A stretch of DNA of 64,000 bases, taken from assembly GCF_014844075.1 (NCBI RefSeq), contig NZ_CP062165.1:5084001-5148000 (forward strand), written 5' to 3'. Made by a program: the position numbers and the translations under genes. The DNA is from Paenibacillus sp. JNUCC-31 (GTDB lineage Bacteria; Bacillota; Bacilli; Paenibacillales; Paenibacillaceae). The notes beneath the pieces were generated by a model, which saw only the letters and a list, made by a program, of their open reading frames with translations, ran no database searches and had not been told where the DNA came from. This document shows positions 17,701 to 29,724 of this stretch, one piece after another. Within the stretch, counting starts at the first letter, position 1. The number at the start of each line of letters is the position of its first letter.

Positions 17701-20299
17701 CCCAAAGGTCAATGTCACAGTTCTCGGCGATTTCAATGACTTCCAGTTCTCCAAAACATTGAACATTGTTGAAGGGAATGAATTGGACAATCTGGTAAAC
17801 AAACTGCCAGAGAACAAGCGCTACTCCTACATCTATGACGGGAATTCCCAGACACTGGATCACATTCTGGTGAGCAAAAACCTGTCTGATACTGCAGTAA
17901 TCGAAGCTGTTCACGTGAATGCTGATTTCGAAGACTCTCATGGGCGCGTCAGTGATCATGATCCGCTGCTCGCCCAGCTAAGCATTGGAAGCACAGCGGA
18001 AGAAGGCGACTTCAACCTGCGTGTATTGCACACCAATGATACGCACGCGCATCTGGATAACATTCCGCGCCGCGTAACAGCTATCAAGGAAACACGCAAT
18101 GATAACACCCTTGTGCTGGATGCAGGGGACGTATTCTCGGGTACACTGTATTTCAATCTCTTTAACGGCCTGGCCGACCTGGAGTTCATGAACATGATCG
18201 GATACGATGCCATGACCTTCGGAAACCATGAGTTTGATAAAGGGCCAAGTGCACTGAAAGCTTTTATTGAACAAGCGAACTTCCCGTTTGTGAGTGCCAA
18301 TATCGACTATACCAAGGATGCGAATTTGGGTAGCCTGTACAACGGTACCATCGGGAATCCAGGCGAGAATTCTCAAATCTATCCGGCCATTATTACGGAA
18401 GTGAACGGTGAGAAGGTTGGAATCTTTGGCTTGACGACACCGGATACCGTATCCCTTTCCTCGCCGGGAGATGATCTGAAGTTTAGGGATTACAAGGCAA
18501 GTGCTCAGGCTACGGTGAACATGCTGAAAGATGAAGGTATCAACAAAATCATCGCGCTGACCCATCTGGGTTACTCGGAAGACCTGAAGCTGGCAGAAGC
18601 TGTAGAAGGCATCGACATTGTGGTTGGTGGTCATTCACACACCATTCTGAACAAACCGGTGGTTGTGGATACGCACATGGACCCGACGCTTGTGGTACAG
18701 ACAGGTGAATATGACGTTTCGTTGGGTCAACTGGATGTAACGTTTGATGAAGCAGGCGTGTTGAAAACATGGAACGGCAAGTTGCTGAACCTGGATGCGA
18801 AGGATGCCTCTGGAGCATACGTCTACGCCAATGATCCGGAAGCAACAGAGAAACTGGCAAGTTATGCAGGGCCTCTGGCCGAGTTCAAAAAAGAAGTCAT
18901 CGGTAAAACGAATGTATTCCTTGATGGCGAACGCGGCAGCGTACGCAAGCAGGAAACCAACCTTGGTAATCTGATGACAGACGGCATGCTGGAGAAAGTG
19001 AAATCCATAGTGAAGGAAAGCGACGTTAAAGGATATGTCGCCATCCAAAACGGTGGAGGTATTCGGGCTTCGTTCCAAAAAGGAGATATCACGTTAGGTG
19101 ATCTGCTAACCGTGATGCCATTCGGCAACAACTTGTCTGCATTAAAAATGACAGGTAAGGAAATTACGGCTGCGCTTGAAAATGGCGTGAGCGGTGTGGA
19201 AACAGGAGAAGGGCGTTTCCCGCAAGTTTCAGGCATGCGTTTCTACTACGATTCCACGAAGCCGGGTGAGAAAATTGATGCGATAACCAATACGGTGACC
19301 CAAGTCGGTCAACGAGTCCTCAAAGTACAAATTAAAAATGCCAATGGCACGTATACGGATATCGACCCAAACGGGTATTACATCGTCGCGACAAACTCGT
19401 TTATGGCTAACGGTGGAGACTTCTACCGCGCCATGAGAGTGGCGAAGGATGACAACCGATACTATGAACTGAATCTGGTGGATTATGAAATCTTCCATGA
19501 ACATTTGGACCGTGTAGGTACGGTAAACCAGACAACGGAAGGACGGAGTACCGATCTGAAGGGAGCGCCACTTCCGGGTGATGGGAATGGAAGCAACCCT
19601 GGCAATGGCGGCAATCCGGGCAGTGGTAATAGTGGTGGAGGCACAACGACACCAACCACACCTGTAACGCCAACGAACCCAACTACTCCGACCACACCAA
19701 CAACACCATCCGTCCCGGGTAATGGTAATAGCGGAGGAACCACGCCAACCAATCCGGGTACAGTTTTAAAAGATATCGGCAATCATTGGGCGGTAGCTGC
19801 CATTGAGCAGGCCATTTCCCGGGGAATTGTGAATGGATATCAAGACGGTAATTTCCGTCCGAATGCTCCGGCAACACGCGCCGAGTTCATTGTGATGCTG
19901 GCAAGAGCATTTGAACTTCCAGCCAGCACTAAGGCGTTGACGTTCAAGGATGCTTCCAAAATTCCGGCTTGGGCACAATCCTTTATTGCTCAAGCTGTAG
20001 AACAGGGAATCATCAGTGGATATACAGATGAGACGTTCCGTGCATCCGGCAAAGTATCACGTGTGGAGATGACCGTTATGCTTGTAAGAGCATTGGGGCT
20101 TCCAGTTGATTCGAAATCCACATTAACCTTTGCAGATGCGAATAAAGTACCTGCATGGGCCGTACCTTACATCGCAGCTGCATATGATGCAGGACTGGTG
20201 AAGGGTACAGGCAAGAACATGTTTAATCCGCTCACGGAAGCAACTCGTGCTGAAGTCGTGACATTGCTGATGTCAGCAAGTGAGTTTCAGGCGAAGTAA
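14741..20299 (+). CDS. SLH-anchored extracellular nuclease / 5'-nucleotidase fusion
   Basis: 1852 residues from ATG 14741 (GGGGGTAGG site). Order: signal peptide (cleavage near ASAADE, residue about 35); N-terminal beta domains, including two chitobiase-like C-terminal modules (PSSGAVPAGTQVTLAT and PSGGIIKGSTVTLSS) and OB-like YhcR-type domains (about 40-770). An endonuclease/exonuclease/phosphatase domain follows at about 780-1082 (IATFNVENF, GIMEVQDNDG, VLGDFNDF, SDHDPL), then a metallophosphatase at about 1090-1385 (LHTNDTHAHL, DAGDVFSG, GNHEFDKG, GGHSHT). Next are the 5'-nucleotidase C-terminal domain (about 1386-1605), a Gly/Pro/Thr linker and three SLH domains (about 1675-1850). It probably degrades DNA or RNA at the cell surface and dephosphorylates the nucleotides, releasing nucleoside and phosphate. 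Active-site motifs of both enzymes look intact. Confidence 0.9.
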   Translation: MYWMQMKSWLRLFLAMVLLITGAIPAGLFNSKASAADEPLTVAQAQAKNSDKSIATVEGYVVGYYNSGSSIQLSPPFTSDTNFALADRPDETDVSKMMPVQVPTTAPRSTFGLQSNTSLYHSKVRINSVSLETYFTVNGIKSTASTIFQLIDETPETKVANVTANPSSGAVPAGTQVTLATTTVGAAVYYKLDDENAFLPYTVPITVNDTIHIEAYAHKSGLMDSDITLLDYTIVDNTPISISEARNKSENTPVTVQGIVTYREESGGLANLYIQDDHAGIVIRGTDATVEPGDRIEAYGPLTIYNGLLQVEKDKTGFPGGYIKVLDKTQEIPEPVTLTSKELTPAEGGGKGTGGIYEGMLVEVNAVTVTRSSSSTFYATDADGGEITIYAKNSPTALATGKTYEKVTGVLTYHTSYGLELIPRTASDVVENLLSVTASVPSGGIIKGSTVTLSSPTAGAEIYYTIDGTEPTQTSAKYSAPITLEEDTVVKAIAVSGGNTSDVYSFTYKVLHELDNLRIHDIQGTSHNSLYDGLAVQNVEGIVTYVVNASSFYIQEIPGMEDGDVKTSEGILIYKSSHGMTVGNKVKVSGQVKEYATATTELSTTEIVATAITVEDNNLELPEPVILGTNGRIIPTVIDSDQFGEFNPETDAIDFYESLEGMRVQLDNATIIGPYSSEPGVAVVVDNGPNNPVRTPAGGVILTADGREPYESALNPQRLFINKKPSQAVKTGDKLTESVKGVMTYSNGNFKVNPEGNLPAITSGGLEQATTTIQQADGKLTIATFNVENFSKKDAARAVKIGGIVVNNLKNPDIIGIMEVQDNDGATDSGTTAADASFQTLIDAIASKGGPTYKYTDIAPENNKDGGAPGGNIRVGFLYNESRVTLKQGNKGDAVTGIQVESDGSLSLNPGRIDPTNDAFASSRKPLAAEFEFNGERVVVIANHLNSKGGDLKPYGSIQPATRSSEIQRARQATAVNGFIKELLSKDPKVNVTVLGDFNDFQFSKTLNIVEGNELDNLVNKLPENKRYSYIYDGNSQTLDHILVSKNLSDTAVIEAVHVNADFEDSHGRVSDHDPLLAQLSIGSTAEEGDFNLRVLHTNDTHAHLDNIPRRVTAIKETRNDNTLVLDAGDVFSGTLYFNLFNGLADLEFMNMIGYDAMTFGNHEFDKGPSALKAFIEQANFPFVSANIDYTKDANLGSLYNGTIGNPGENSQIYPAIITEVNGEKVGIFGLTTPDTVSLSSPGDDLKFRDYKASAQATVNMLKDEGINKIIALTHLGYSEDLKLAEAVEGIDIVVGGHSHTILNKPVVVDTHMDPTLVVQTGEYDVSLGQLDVTFDEAGVLKTWNGKLLNLDAKDASGAYVYANDPEATEKLASYAGPLAEFKKEVIGKTNVFLDGERGSVRKQETNLGNLMTDGMLEKVKSIVKESDVKGYVAIQNGGGIRASFQKGDITLGDLLTVMPFGNNLSALKMTGKEITAALENGVSGVETGEGRFPQVSGMRFYYDSTKPGEKIDAITNTVTQVGQRVLKVQIKNANGTYTDIDPNGYYIVATNSFMANGGDFYRAMRVAKDDNRYYELNLVDYEIFHEHLDRVGTVNQTTEGRSTDLKGAPLPGDGNGSNPGNGGNPGSGNSGGGTTTPTTPVTPTNPTTPTTPTTPSVPGNGNSGGTTPTNPGTVLKDIGNHWAVAAIEQAISRGIVNGYQDGNFRPNAPATRAEFIVMLARAFELPASTKALTFKDASKIPAWAQSFIAQAVEQGIISGYTDETFRASGKVSRVEMTVMLVRALGLPVDSKSTLTFADANKVPAWAVPYIAAAYDAGLVKGTGKNMFNPLTEATRAEVVTLLMSASEFQAK

Positions 20300-20346
20300 T
20301 AAATACTAGTCAATCTTCCTATGAAAAGGGAGCCAATACGCTAATG

Positions 20347-20387
20347 AAAACAGCTTGCAGACCTTCATCTGCAAGCTGTTTTTTTAC
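20347..20387 (+). terminator. Intrinsic terminator after the surface nuclease gene
   Basis: A 15-bp perfect stem (AAAACAGCTTGCAGA at 20347-20361 with its complement at 20368-20382) and a T-run. Confidence 0.9.
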
Positions 20388-20456
20388 CAATTAATGACTG
20401 TTCATTTTCACCAGAGTAAGGTATAGCAGACAGGATTATAGGGAAGGAGTGTTGAC

Positions 20457-20669
20457 ATGCAAGATCAACCGGTTTTAATCGCACTATTAGCTATTGCTGC
20501 AGGGATTTTCAGTTTGTTAGGTGGGATCAACAATTGGGATTGGTTTATGAAGAGTTTTAGAGCAGGTCTCTTTGTGAAAACCATGGGACGTCAGGGTGCA
20601 AGAGTGGTGTATGGTATTTTAGGTACTGTGCTGATTACCATTGGTGTATTATTGTTGCTGATTGGGTAA
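20457..20669 (+). CDS. Imm17-like small membrane protein
   Basis: 70 residues behind GGAAGGAG. Two transmembrane helices (about 5-24 and 49-69) flank a short basic, amphipathic loop. The NWDWFMKS motif after helix 1 and GRQGARVVYGILG before helix 2 match the pattern of the Imm17 family. Members are predicted immunity proteins of polymorphic toxin systems but are also widespread as orphans. No toxin gene lies next to it, so an immunity role here is doubtful. It has a terminator upstream and a poorly defined region downstream. Confidence 0.6.
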   Translation: MQDQPVLIALLAIAAGIFSLLGGINNWDWFMKSFRAGLFVKTMGRQGARVVYGILGTVLITIGVLLLLIG

Positions 20670-21012
20670 GCGTAGAAAAAGAGAAGAAAAGAAAAAATTG
20701 TAGAGCCTGAGTACATAAATCAGTTTCACAGCCTTTAATGTAGAAGGTAACGATTAGTACGTTTAGCTTTATGCTTGAGATTTTCGAGGTTAGTTAGGAT
20801 GTGGAAGTTAGCTTTTTAAAAAGTCTTGAAGCCCAAGTCGGTTTACCCTGGGGAATGTGTAGACAAATTTTGCCAACCGCGAGTGAGTCGCTGACACCTA
20901 ATCCCATCCGGAGCCAAGCTTTTCATTGAAAGGGAGAAAATCCACTTTAACGGCACTTCAGGTACACTTTGGCTTCCAGCAGGTTTGAAGACACAGCTTA
21001 TTAAAAGTTACA
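20670..21012. other. Unexplained 340-base intergenic region
   Basis: Between the Imm17-like gene and the opuA terminator there is no credible open frame. Composition shifts from AT-rich (20670-20830) to mixed with G+C-rich patches (20835-20930, including ACCGCGAGTGAGTCGCTGAC). The latter can form short hairpins and looks structured. I compared it by eye with T-box, cobalamin and c-di-AMP leaders and found no convincing match. It may be a decayed gene or an unassigned RNA. Confidence 0.25.
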
Positions 21013-21050
21013 TAAAAAAAAGACCCCCGAAAATTTCCAGGAGTCTTTTT
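21013..21050 (-). terminator. Intrinsic terminator of the opuA-like operon
   Basis: Read on the minus strand, AAAAGACTCC pairs with GGGGGTCTTTT around a loop containing AAATTTT, followed by a run of Ts. It lies 33 bases after the stop of the permease gene. Confidence 0.75.
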
Positions 21051-21082
21051 ACCAAATTCAGGTTTATCCATCTCAATCTGGT

Positions 21083-24869
<3,787 letters not shown>

Positions 24870-24997
24870 GTTTTCACCCCTTCTGATGTGTTGTGCACTT
24901 CGAACGGCTTTCAGCATCCACAAGCCCATACACTTGTGCGCCCAGCCACGAAATCCGGTAATTGCTTCGCTTCCCGTCTTTCTGGGTAACGTTTTGT

Positions 24998-25026
24998 ATT
25001 CTAACAATACTTAACCTGTATAGCAA
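24998..25026 (-). promoter_or_regulatory. Candidate promoter of the opuA-like operon
   Basis: On the minus strand TTGCTA (25026-25021), a 17-base spacer and TAGAAT (25003-24998) make a fair sigma-A promoter about 130 bases before the opuAA start. The assignment rests on consensus only. Confidence 0.4.
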
Positions 25027-25047
25027 CTGAATAAACAGTACATAATG

Positions 25048-25071
25048 TTTGTACAGTAAAAACTGTACAAA
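25048..25071. promoter_or_regulatory. Inverted-repeat operator between opuA and the GbsR-family gene
   Basis: TTTGTACAGT (25048-25057) and ACTGTACAAA (25062-25071) form a perfect 10-bp inverted repeat with a four-base spacer. A further ACAGTACA half site lies about 10 bases to the left. It is a strong candidate binding site for the divergently encoded GbsR-like regulator. The rest of the gap (25072-25364) shows nothing recognisable. Confidence 0.55.
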
Positions 25072-25364
25072 GTTTTCCGTCCATATGCTCTGTCATCCTC
25101 CTTATTTTGGCTAATAAGGCATCTTTACATTTGATATCGCTTTTCCTACAATAGAAAATAAGCTGAATTAAAGCTGTTTTTATTGGTTAAAAGATAGTCG
25201 TAGGCAGATGCAACCTGGTAAAGTTCCCCTTAACATACATTGGGTGCCTAAAGTCCTCTGGCATATAGGATGTCCTGCAGGATACTTTCCCATGTAAGCA
25301 GGATCTTAAACCGTTGCAATTTATTTTGCCAAGACTGGGAATGTTCAGAATGGAGGTTGCAAGC

Positions 25365-25937
25365 ATGGGCTTGGACCATTTAGAAGAGGAACAGCAAGCA
25401 ACCGTTCTCAGAATCCGTAAACGCGTCATTGAAGCCATTGGACGTAATATGGATCTCTACGGAGTTACGCTGTCCACGGGACACTTATATGGATTGCTTT
25501 TTTTTGCAGACAAACCAATGACCCTTGACGATATGGGCCGGGAAATGGAAATGAGCAAAACGAGCATGAGTACCGGCGTACGCACACTGCTGGATCTAAA
25601 AATGGTGAATAAAGTATGGAGCAAAGGCTCCCGGAAAGACCTATATGAAGTGGAGTATGACTGGCATCAGACGTTTACGGATTATTTCGTGATTAAATGG
25701 AGAAAAGCCGTGGAGAGTAACCTGCAGGTACTGCGCAAATCCGTTGATGAATTGAATCGTTTGATTTCTGACCTGGATGAACAAGCAGATGCTGAACTTC
25801 TTCACATTCTTATGGAGGACAAGCATAAAGTCCTTCAAGCAGAAGCCTATTACAAATGGTTAGACCGATTGATAGATACCATGGAAGATGAAGAAATATA
25901 CAAGCTGGTTCCGAAGGAAGAAATTAAGGAACATTAA
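25365..25937 (+). CDS. GbsR/OpcR-type (MarR superfamily) transcriptional regulator
   Basis: 190 residues from ATG 25365, behind TGGAGG. The protein matches the GbsR/OpcR group. A helical start with VIEAIGRNMDLYGVTLSTGHLYGLLFF is followed by a winged helix-turn-helix (MTLDDMGREMEMSKTSMSTGVRTLL, residues about 55-80). A helical C-terminal dimerisation region rich in Asp and Glu closes it. In B. subtilis such proteins repress choline-to-glycine-betaine genes and betaine/choline transporters, with choline as inducer. The divergent orientation to the opuA-like operon and the shared palindrome suggest that it controls that transporter. Its own terminator follows. Confidence 0.85.
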   Translation: MGLDHLEEEQQATVLRIRKRVIEAIGRNMDLYGVTLSTGHLYGLLFFADKPMTLDDMGREMEMSKTSMSTGVRTLLDLKMVNKVWSKGSRKDLYEVEYDWHQTFTDYFVIKWRKAVESNLQVLRKSVDELNRLISDLDEQADAELLHILMEDKHKVLQAEAYYKWLDRLIDTMEDEEIYKLVPKEEIKEH

Positions 25938-25948
25938 TAACAACAACC

Positions 25949-25981
25949 AGAGCCCTCTCCAGACTGGAGAGGGTTCTTTGG
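25949..25981 (+). terminator. Intrinsic terminator after the GbsR-family gene
   Basis: AGAGCCCTCTCCAG (25949-25962) pairs with CTGGAGAGGGTTCT (25964-25977) with one G-T pair; only a short TTT follows. Confidence 0.65.
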
Positions 25982-26093
25982 TGCTTTCACTCATGAACCG
26001 AAAATATACATAGGTTGCTAATGAAGTGATCCGGTTGAGTACCGCGATAAGTATCATACAAGTGTGGTGTTTTGAAAAAAAAAGTTTCGCCAT

Positions 26094-26138
26094 AAAAAAG
26101 AGGATACCTCGAGCCGTTTGGGCTGTAAGGTGATCCTC
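26094..26138 (-). terminator. Intrinsic terminator after the DUF5050 gene
   Basis: On the minus strand GAGGATCACCT pairs with AGGTATCCTC with one bulge (positions 26138-26100), followed by six Ts. It lies 20 bases after the stop at 26159. Confidence 0.7.
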
Positions 26139-26158
26139 GTCTTGGGATATATATAATT

Positions 26159-27445
26159 TTAGTTAGGTGTTACCAACAGGATATCGTCCAGGAAAACATC
26201 ACTAAGCGACTTTTTGCCTGTACCATTCGCTTGGACGTGATACAAACGGTACAAATCATTTGCGTTGATGTAGAACATTCCCGGAACATCCGCCATGAAC
26301 TGGAATGTATCCCATTCATCTCCCGCAAGCTTGGTTACTTTGAGAGAGGGGTTAACGGAGTAGAGGCCATTGGTGCCCGATATGTATGCCATTGTTGGTG
26401 TGCCATTGGTGAATTGATTGCCCACATAGCTGACATTACTCAGATTCAGATTGGCAGATTTAGATATCTTGTTGCCAGAAATGGTTTTGGCGTATGCCTT
26501 TTTATTAGCATCCACAATAATCATTTTATCTGTACCTAATGCGTCCACTTCCCGAATGCTCTTGCTGTGGACCTGGAGCGTCTTGCCTGAAGCGGTCAAT
26601 GCATAGGCTTTGCCAATTGCATAGTTATAGTCCTTGTTGCTGTCCAACTTGATGCCTTTGTTATACACATAAAGGTTATTGCCCCAGCCACCAGAATAAA
26701 CTGCGTTGACATCGAGCTTTGCTTTTGGGTTAACAGCTGTGGCTTTGCCTGTGTTGTAGTTAACTTTATACATCACAACAGCATTGGTGGAATATACCTG
26801 TTCATACGGGTCGGTATTGACCATGAGTTGAAGCTCATTTTTGGCTGGGTGCATAAAATAACGACCTTCTACTGCGCCTGCAGCAATCCGCTGTACGGCT
26901 CCGCTGCCATTGGATGCTTTGGAAACGATCCAGGTATTTCCGTTAACGAGCGCGTTATAGTATACTCGGCCTTTCGTTACAGTGAGGAGCGGAAAATCTG
27001 TATCCGCTTTGTCAGCAATTTTTTTGGCAGTCGAAGCCTCGCTGTCACCGTTCGCGCGATAAATGGCACCTTTGGTGTCCATATAATAGATGAACCCGTT
27101 GTCTGAAAAGTAGTTTAACACCTCTGTAGCATACGTTTCAGCTGAATCACGTGATCCGTCATTTGGGACGCGAAGCAATGTTGTGGACGATTTGGATTGT
27201 GTGTAGTAGAGGTAAGAGCCTGCCTCGACAAGGTCAACCCCTTCGAAATCCAGCAAGACTTCAGTAGTGTTACTTCCGTCACCGGATACTTTGTACAATA
27301 CCCCATCGGAGTCATAATACACAGTAGATTGGCTGAGCGAGGCTGCTTGCGCGGCGTTCCCGCCTCCCAGTGTCGTTGCTGCCAGCAACGTAAACAGCAG
27401 CAAGGCGCAGATGGTACGCTGCACCCGTGAGGACCATTTGTTCAT
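26159..27445 (-). CDS. Exported DUF5050 (beta-propeller-like) protein
   Basis: 428 residues from ATG 27445 behind AAAGGTGATG. The signal peptide is clear (VQRTICALLLFTLLAA, cleavage near AAQAAS). The mature protein consists of repeated short blades of the form YYDSDGVLYKVSGDGS, LYYTQSK, IYYMDTKGAIYRANGD and VYYNALVNGNTWIVSKAS. This is the DUF5050 pattern seen in many Bacilli exported proteins and thought to build a beta-propeller. Function is unknown; an extracellular binding or sensing role is plausible. It is not in an obvious operon; the ABC exporter genes start about 100 bases upstream on the same strand. Confidence 0.8.
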   Translation of the reverse strand: MNKWSSRVQRTICALLLFTLLAATTLGGGNAAQAASLSQSTVYYDSDGVLYKVSGDGSNTTEVLLDFEGVDLVEAGSYLYYTQSKSSTTLLRVPNDGSRDSAETYATEVLNYFSDNGFIYYMDTKGAIYRANGDSEASTAKKIADKADTDFPLLTVTKGRVYYNALVNGNTWIVSKASNGSGAVQRIAAGAVEGRYFMHPAKNELQLMVNTDPYEQVYSTNAVVMYKVNYNTGKATAVNPKAKLDVNAVYSGGWGNNLYVYNKGIKLDSNKDYNYAIGKAYALTASGKTLQVHSKSIREVDALGTDKMIIVDANKKAYAKTISGNKISKSANLNLSNVSYVGNQFTNGTPTMAYISGTNGLYSVNPSLKVTKLAGDEWDTFQFMADVPGMFYINANDLYRLYHVQANGTGKKSLSDVFLDDILLVTPN

Positions 27446-27548
27446 GAATCAATCATCACCTTTCATCTTTATAAATACAGTTAACACCTTAAATTATATC
27501 GGTAAACTATGGAAAAAATGTTATAGGTCTTACTCGGCAGTCACCTAC

Positions 27549-28382
27549 TTAAATCTGACTTTCTGCCAGCTGCTGCCGGCTGTTCCACAAGGTGACCAGA
27601 CGAAGCAGAGCGAAACTGATGAGCAGAAGCACCGCTCCAATCAGGAGCAGCATGAATGGACTAATTAGCAGCATGCCGCTCGCCTGACCGGCAATCAGTG
27701 CAAGCAACGGAATGACCACTAATCCACCCAGTTGATAGGCTTCCTGGAATCCACGAACCTTGGCCGAAATCAATACATTAAACAAAATGACCACGAGACT
27801 GCATGCCGGAACCACCCAGAGAACGAGAATGATCCAGTTCAGATTGGGGAACATCCATTTCCCAAACATCGGGTACATCAGGATATTGGCAATGATTCCG
27901 TAGATGATGAATGTAGTCCAGGATAACAACAGGGAAGGAATGAGAGCAGCCAGCACTTTTCCTTTGAACAACGTTTCCATACTCATCGGTGTGAACAGAA
28001 GACCTTCCAGTGTCTTTCGTTCCTTCTCACCTGCAAAGCTGTTCGCCGTCAGAATGCTGGATGCCATCACCGGAATGATGAGAAACAACGGGGCAAACAT
28101 GTACAAGCCCAGATAATAGACAATACGATGGTTATCCGTGGGCATGGAAACGAGCCGGGGGATCTGGCCGGAATGGGTTAAGGTATCCAGTGTATCAAGC
28201 AGGAAGCTCATATTGCCCAGGGAACGAAGTTCCATCCTTGAGGCTGTCCACAGAAGTACCGCGGGCATGATGATACCGATAATCAATGGAACGATCAACA
28301 TGGGCAACCAGAGCTGAACACTGGCTGTGATGGCTTGAATGTCTTTACGTACAAGTGCACGTATGGCTTGGCGGTTATTCAT
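27549..28382 (-). CDS. ABC-2 type transporter permease
   Basis: 277 residues from ATG 28382, behind GGGAGG, and overlapping the end of the ATPase gene by eight bases. About six transmembrane helices are evident, with a large extracytoplasmic loop after the first and a FAGEKERKTLEGLLFTPMS segment in total near residue 115. That segment is typical of ABC-2/NatB-like exporters. It forms a two-component exporter with the upstream ATPase. The substrate is not deducible; family members export drugs, Na+, polysaccharides or peptides. Confidence 0.82.
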   Translation of the reverse strand: MNNRQAIRALVRKDIQAITASVQLWLPMLIVPLIIGIIMPAVLLWTASRMELRSLGNMSFLLDTLDTLTHSGQIPRLVSMPTDNHRIVYYLGLYMFAPLFLIIPVMASSILTANSFAGEKERKTLEGLLFTPMSMETLFKGKVLAALIPSLLLSWTTFIIYGIIANILMYPMFGKWMFPNLNWIILVLWVVPACSLVVILFNVLISAKVRGFQEAYQLGGLVVIPLLALIAGQASGMLLISPFMLLLIGAVLLLISFALLRLVTLWNSRQQLAESQI

Positions 28383-29280
28383 GATGGTGTGCCTCCCTAA
28401 TAGCAAAATAAATACTTTCCAGATCACTGCCCAAGATTCGTGCCTGATAGACTTGTCCGCACTCTGTTAATCTCCGCAGCAGAACTGGAATCTCATCCCG
28501 GGATTGGAGCTGAAATATCGCTTTATATGTGGAGATCACTTCCGGCATATATTCTGTTAAGGACAGCCAGCCGTTCGGTATGGTCGCTTCAACTTCAATT
28601 CGTGGTGTGGTCAGATAACGGTTCACAATCTCCTGCTCCGAACCTTCTTCCACTTTGCGACCTTTTTCCATAAAAATATACCGATCACACACGGCCGAGA
28701 GCTGGGACAGCACGTGAGACGAAACGAGGATGGTCATGTTTTCCTCCTGGTTCAGTCGACGAATGATACGGAGTACCATCTGGATTCCGTCAGGGTCAAG
28801 TCCGTTGGTCGGCTCATCCAGAAAGAGGATGGAAGGGCGATGCAGCAGCACCCGCGCAAGACCTACACGTTTTTTCATGCCTGTGCTGTAGGTGCCGACT
28901 TTCCGATGCTGATAATCCTGCAATTCGAACAGATCCACGAGTTCGTCGATTCGTGCTTTGGCATGTTGTACACCGAAAGCTTCAGCGAAAAAGATCAGGT
29001 TGTCACGTCCGCTCATATTTTCATACAATCCGCTCTGTTCGGTTAGTGTGCCACATAAGGCTAGTACGTTCTCCGTCTCAAGGAAGGGATCAAGGCCGTT
29101 AATTCTCACTTGTCCACCCGAAGCGCCAAGAACACCGTTCATGATGCGGATCAGGGTGGTTTTGCCCGAGCCGTTGGGCCCAATCAGCCCGGTAACGCTC
29201 CCTTTTTCAACCTTAAAGCTGACATCGTTCAGTGCCTGATGCACTTTAAATTGCTTGGAAATGTTGCGAACTTCAATCAT
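28375..29280 (-). CDS. ABC transporter ATP-binding protein (exporter type)
   Basis: 301 residues from ATG 29280; ATG 29286 is in frame but abuts the ribosome site GGTGA. Motifs are Walker A GLIGPNGSGKTT, Q-loop LTEQSGLYENM, signature YSTGMKKRVGLARVL, Walker B ILFLDEPTNGLDP and the H-switch SSHVLSQ. A C-terminal extension (about 215-301) resembles the DUF4162-like tail of CcmA/NatA/DrrA-type exporter ATPases. It is translationally coupled to the permease. Confidence 0.88.
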   Translation of the reverse strand: MIEVRNISKQFKVHQALNDVSFKVEKGSVTGLIGPNGSGKTTLIRIMNGVLGASGGQVRINGLDPFLETENVLALCGTLTEQSGLYENMSGRDNLIFFAEAFGVQHAKARIDELVDLFELQDYQHRKVGTYSTGMKKRVGLARVLLHRPSILFLDEPTNGLDPDGIQMVLRIIRRLNQEENMTILVSSHVLSQLSAVCDRYIFMEKGRKVEEGSEQEIVNRYLTTPRIEVEATIPNGWLSLTEYMPEVISTYKAIFQLQSRDEIPVLLRRLTECGQVYQARILGSDLESIYFAIREAHHHE

Positions 29281-29724
29281 GTACATTCACCGTCCGATCT
29301 GAGTTTGGAGATTATACGTCTAACCCGATCATATCGTTCAAATGAATGTCAAAATTAAAGTTTCCTCCTTCTTAAGTCCCAAACACATGCAGAAACTTCA
29401 CCCTAAAGTCTGGAGAAATCGGGTCTCAGGTTTGTTTTCACTGTACCCATTACCATGTATTCTGGTTAAAAGGATGCAATATCCCGTTTCATTGCCATCC
29501 ATAACGTGGTAATTAGACCTAAGGCCTCTTACATATTTGGAATGCCTGAATATTCATCTAACGCCGGTCTTGGTTAACCAGGGCCACTTTGGCGTCGCCC
29601 TTTGACGTATCCATCCGGTGGACGCCTGTTTCCAAAAAGTACATAATCTATTCGTCTAACACATTATATGCACACATACCCTCTGGGGCATCTGATGTAT
29701 TGGACTATGAGGAAGGTGAGCGAA
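29281..29724. other. Divergent intergenic region between the ABC exporter and the Hsp90-like gene
   Basis: About 440 bases with no credible gene. On the minus strand, TTGAAC followed by TATAAT 19 bases later (around 29310-29342) may drive the exporter. On the right side a G+C-richer patch (29570-29640) has short inverted repeats (GGTTAACC; GGCGTCGCCC) of unknown meaning. No heat-shock CIRCE element is visible upstream of the Hsp90-like gene. Confidence 0.3.

Noticed and set aside
20835..20960. T-box, cobalamin or c-di-AMP riboswitch
   Set aside because: ACCGCG and GGGGAA words are present, but the required consensus order is missing and no matching downstream gene lies on that strand.
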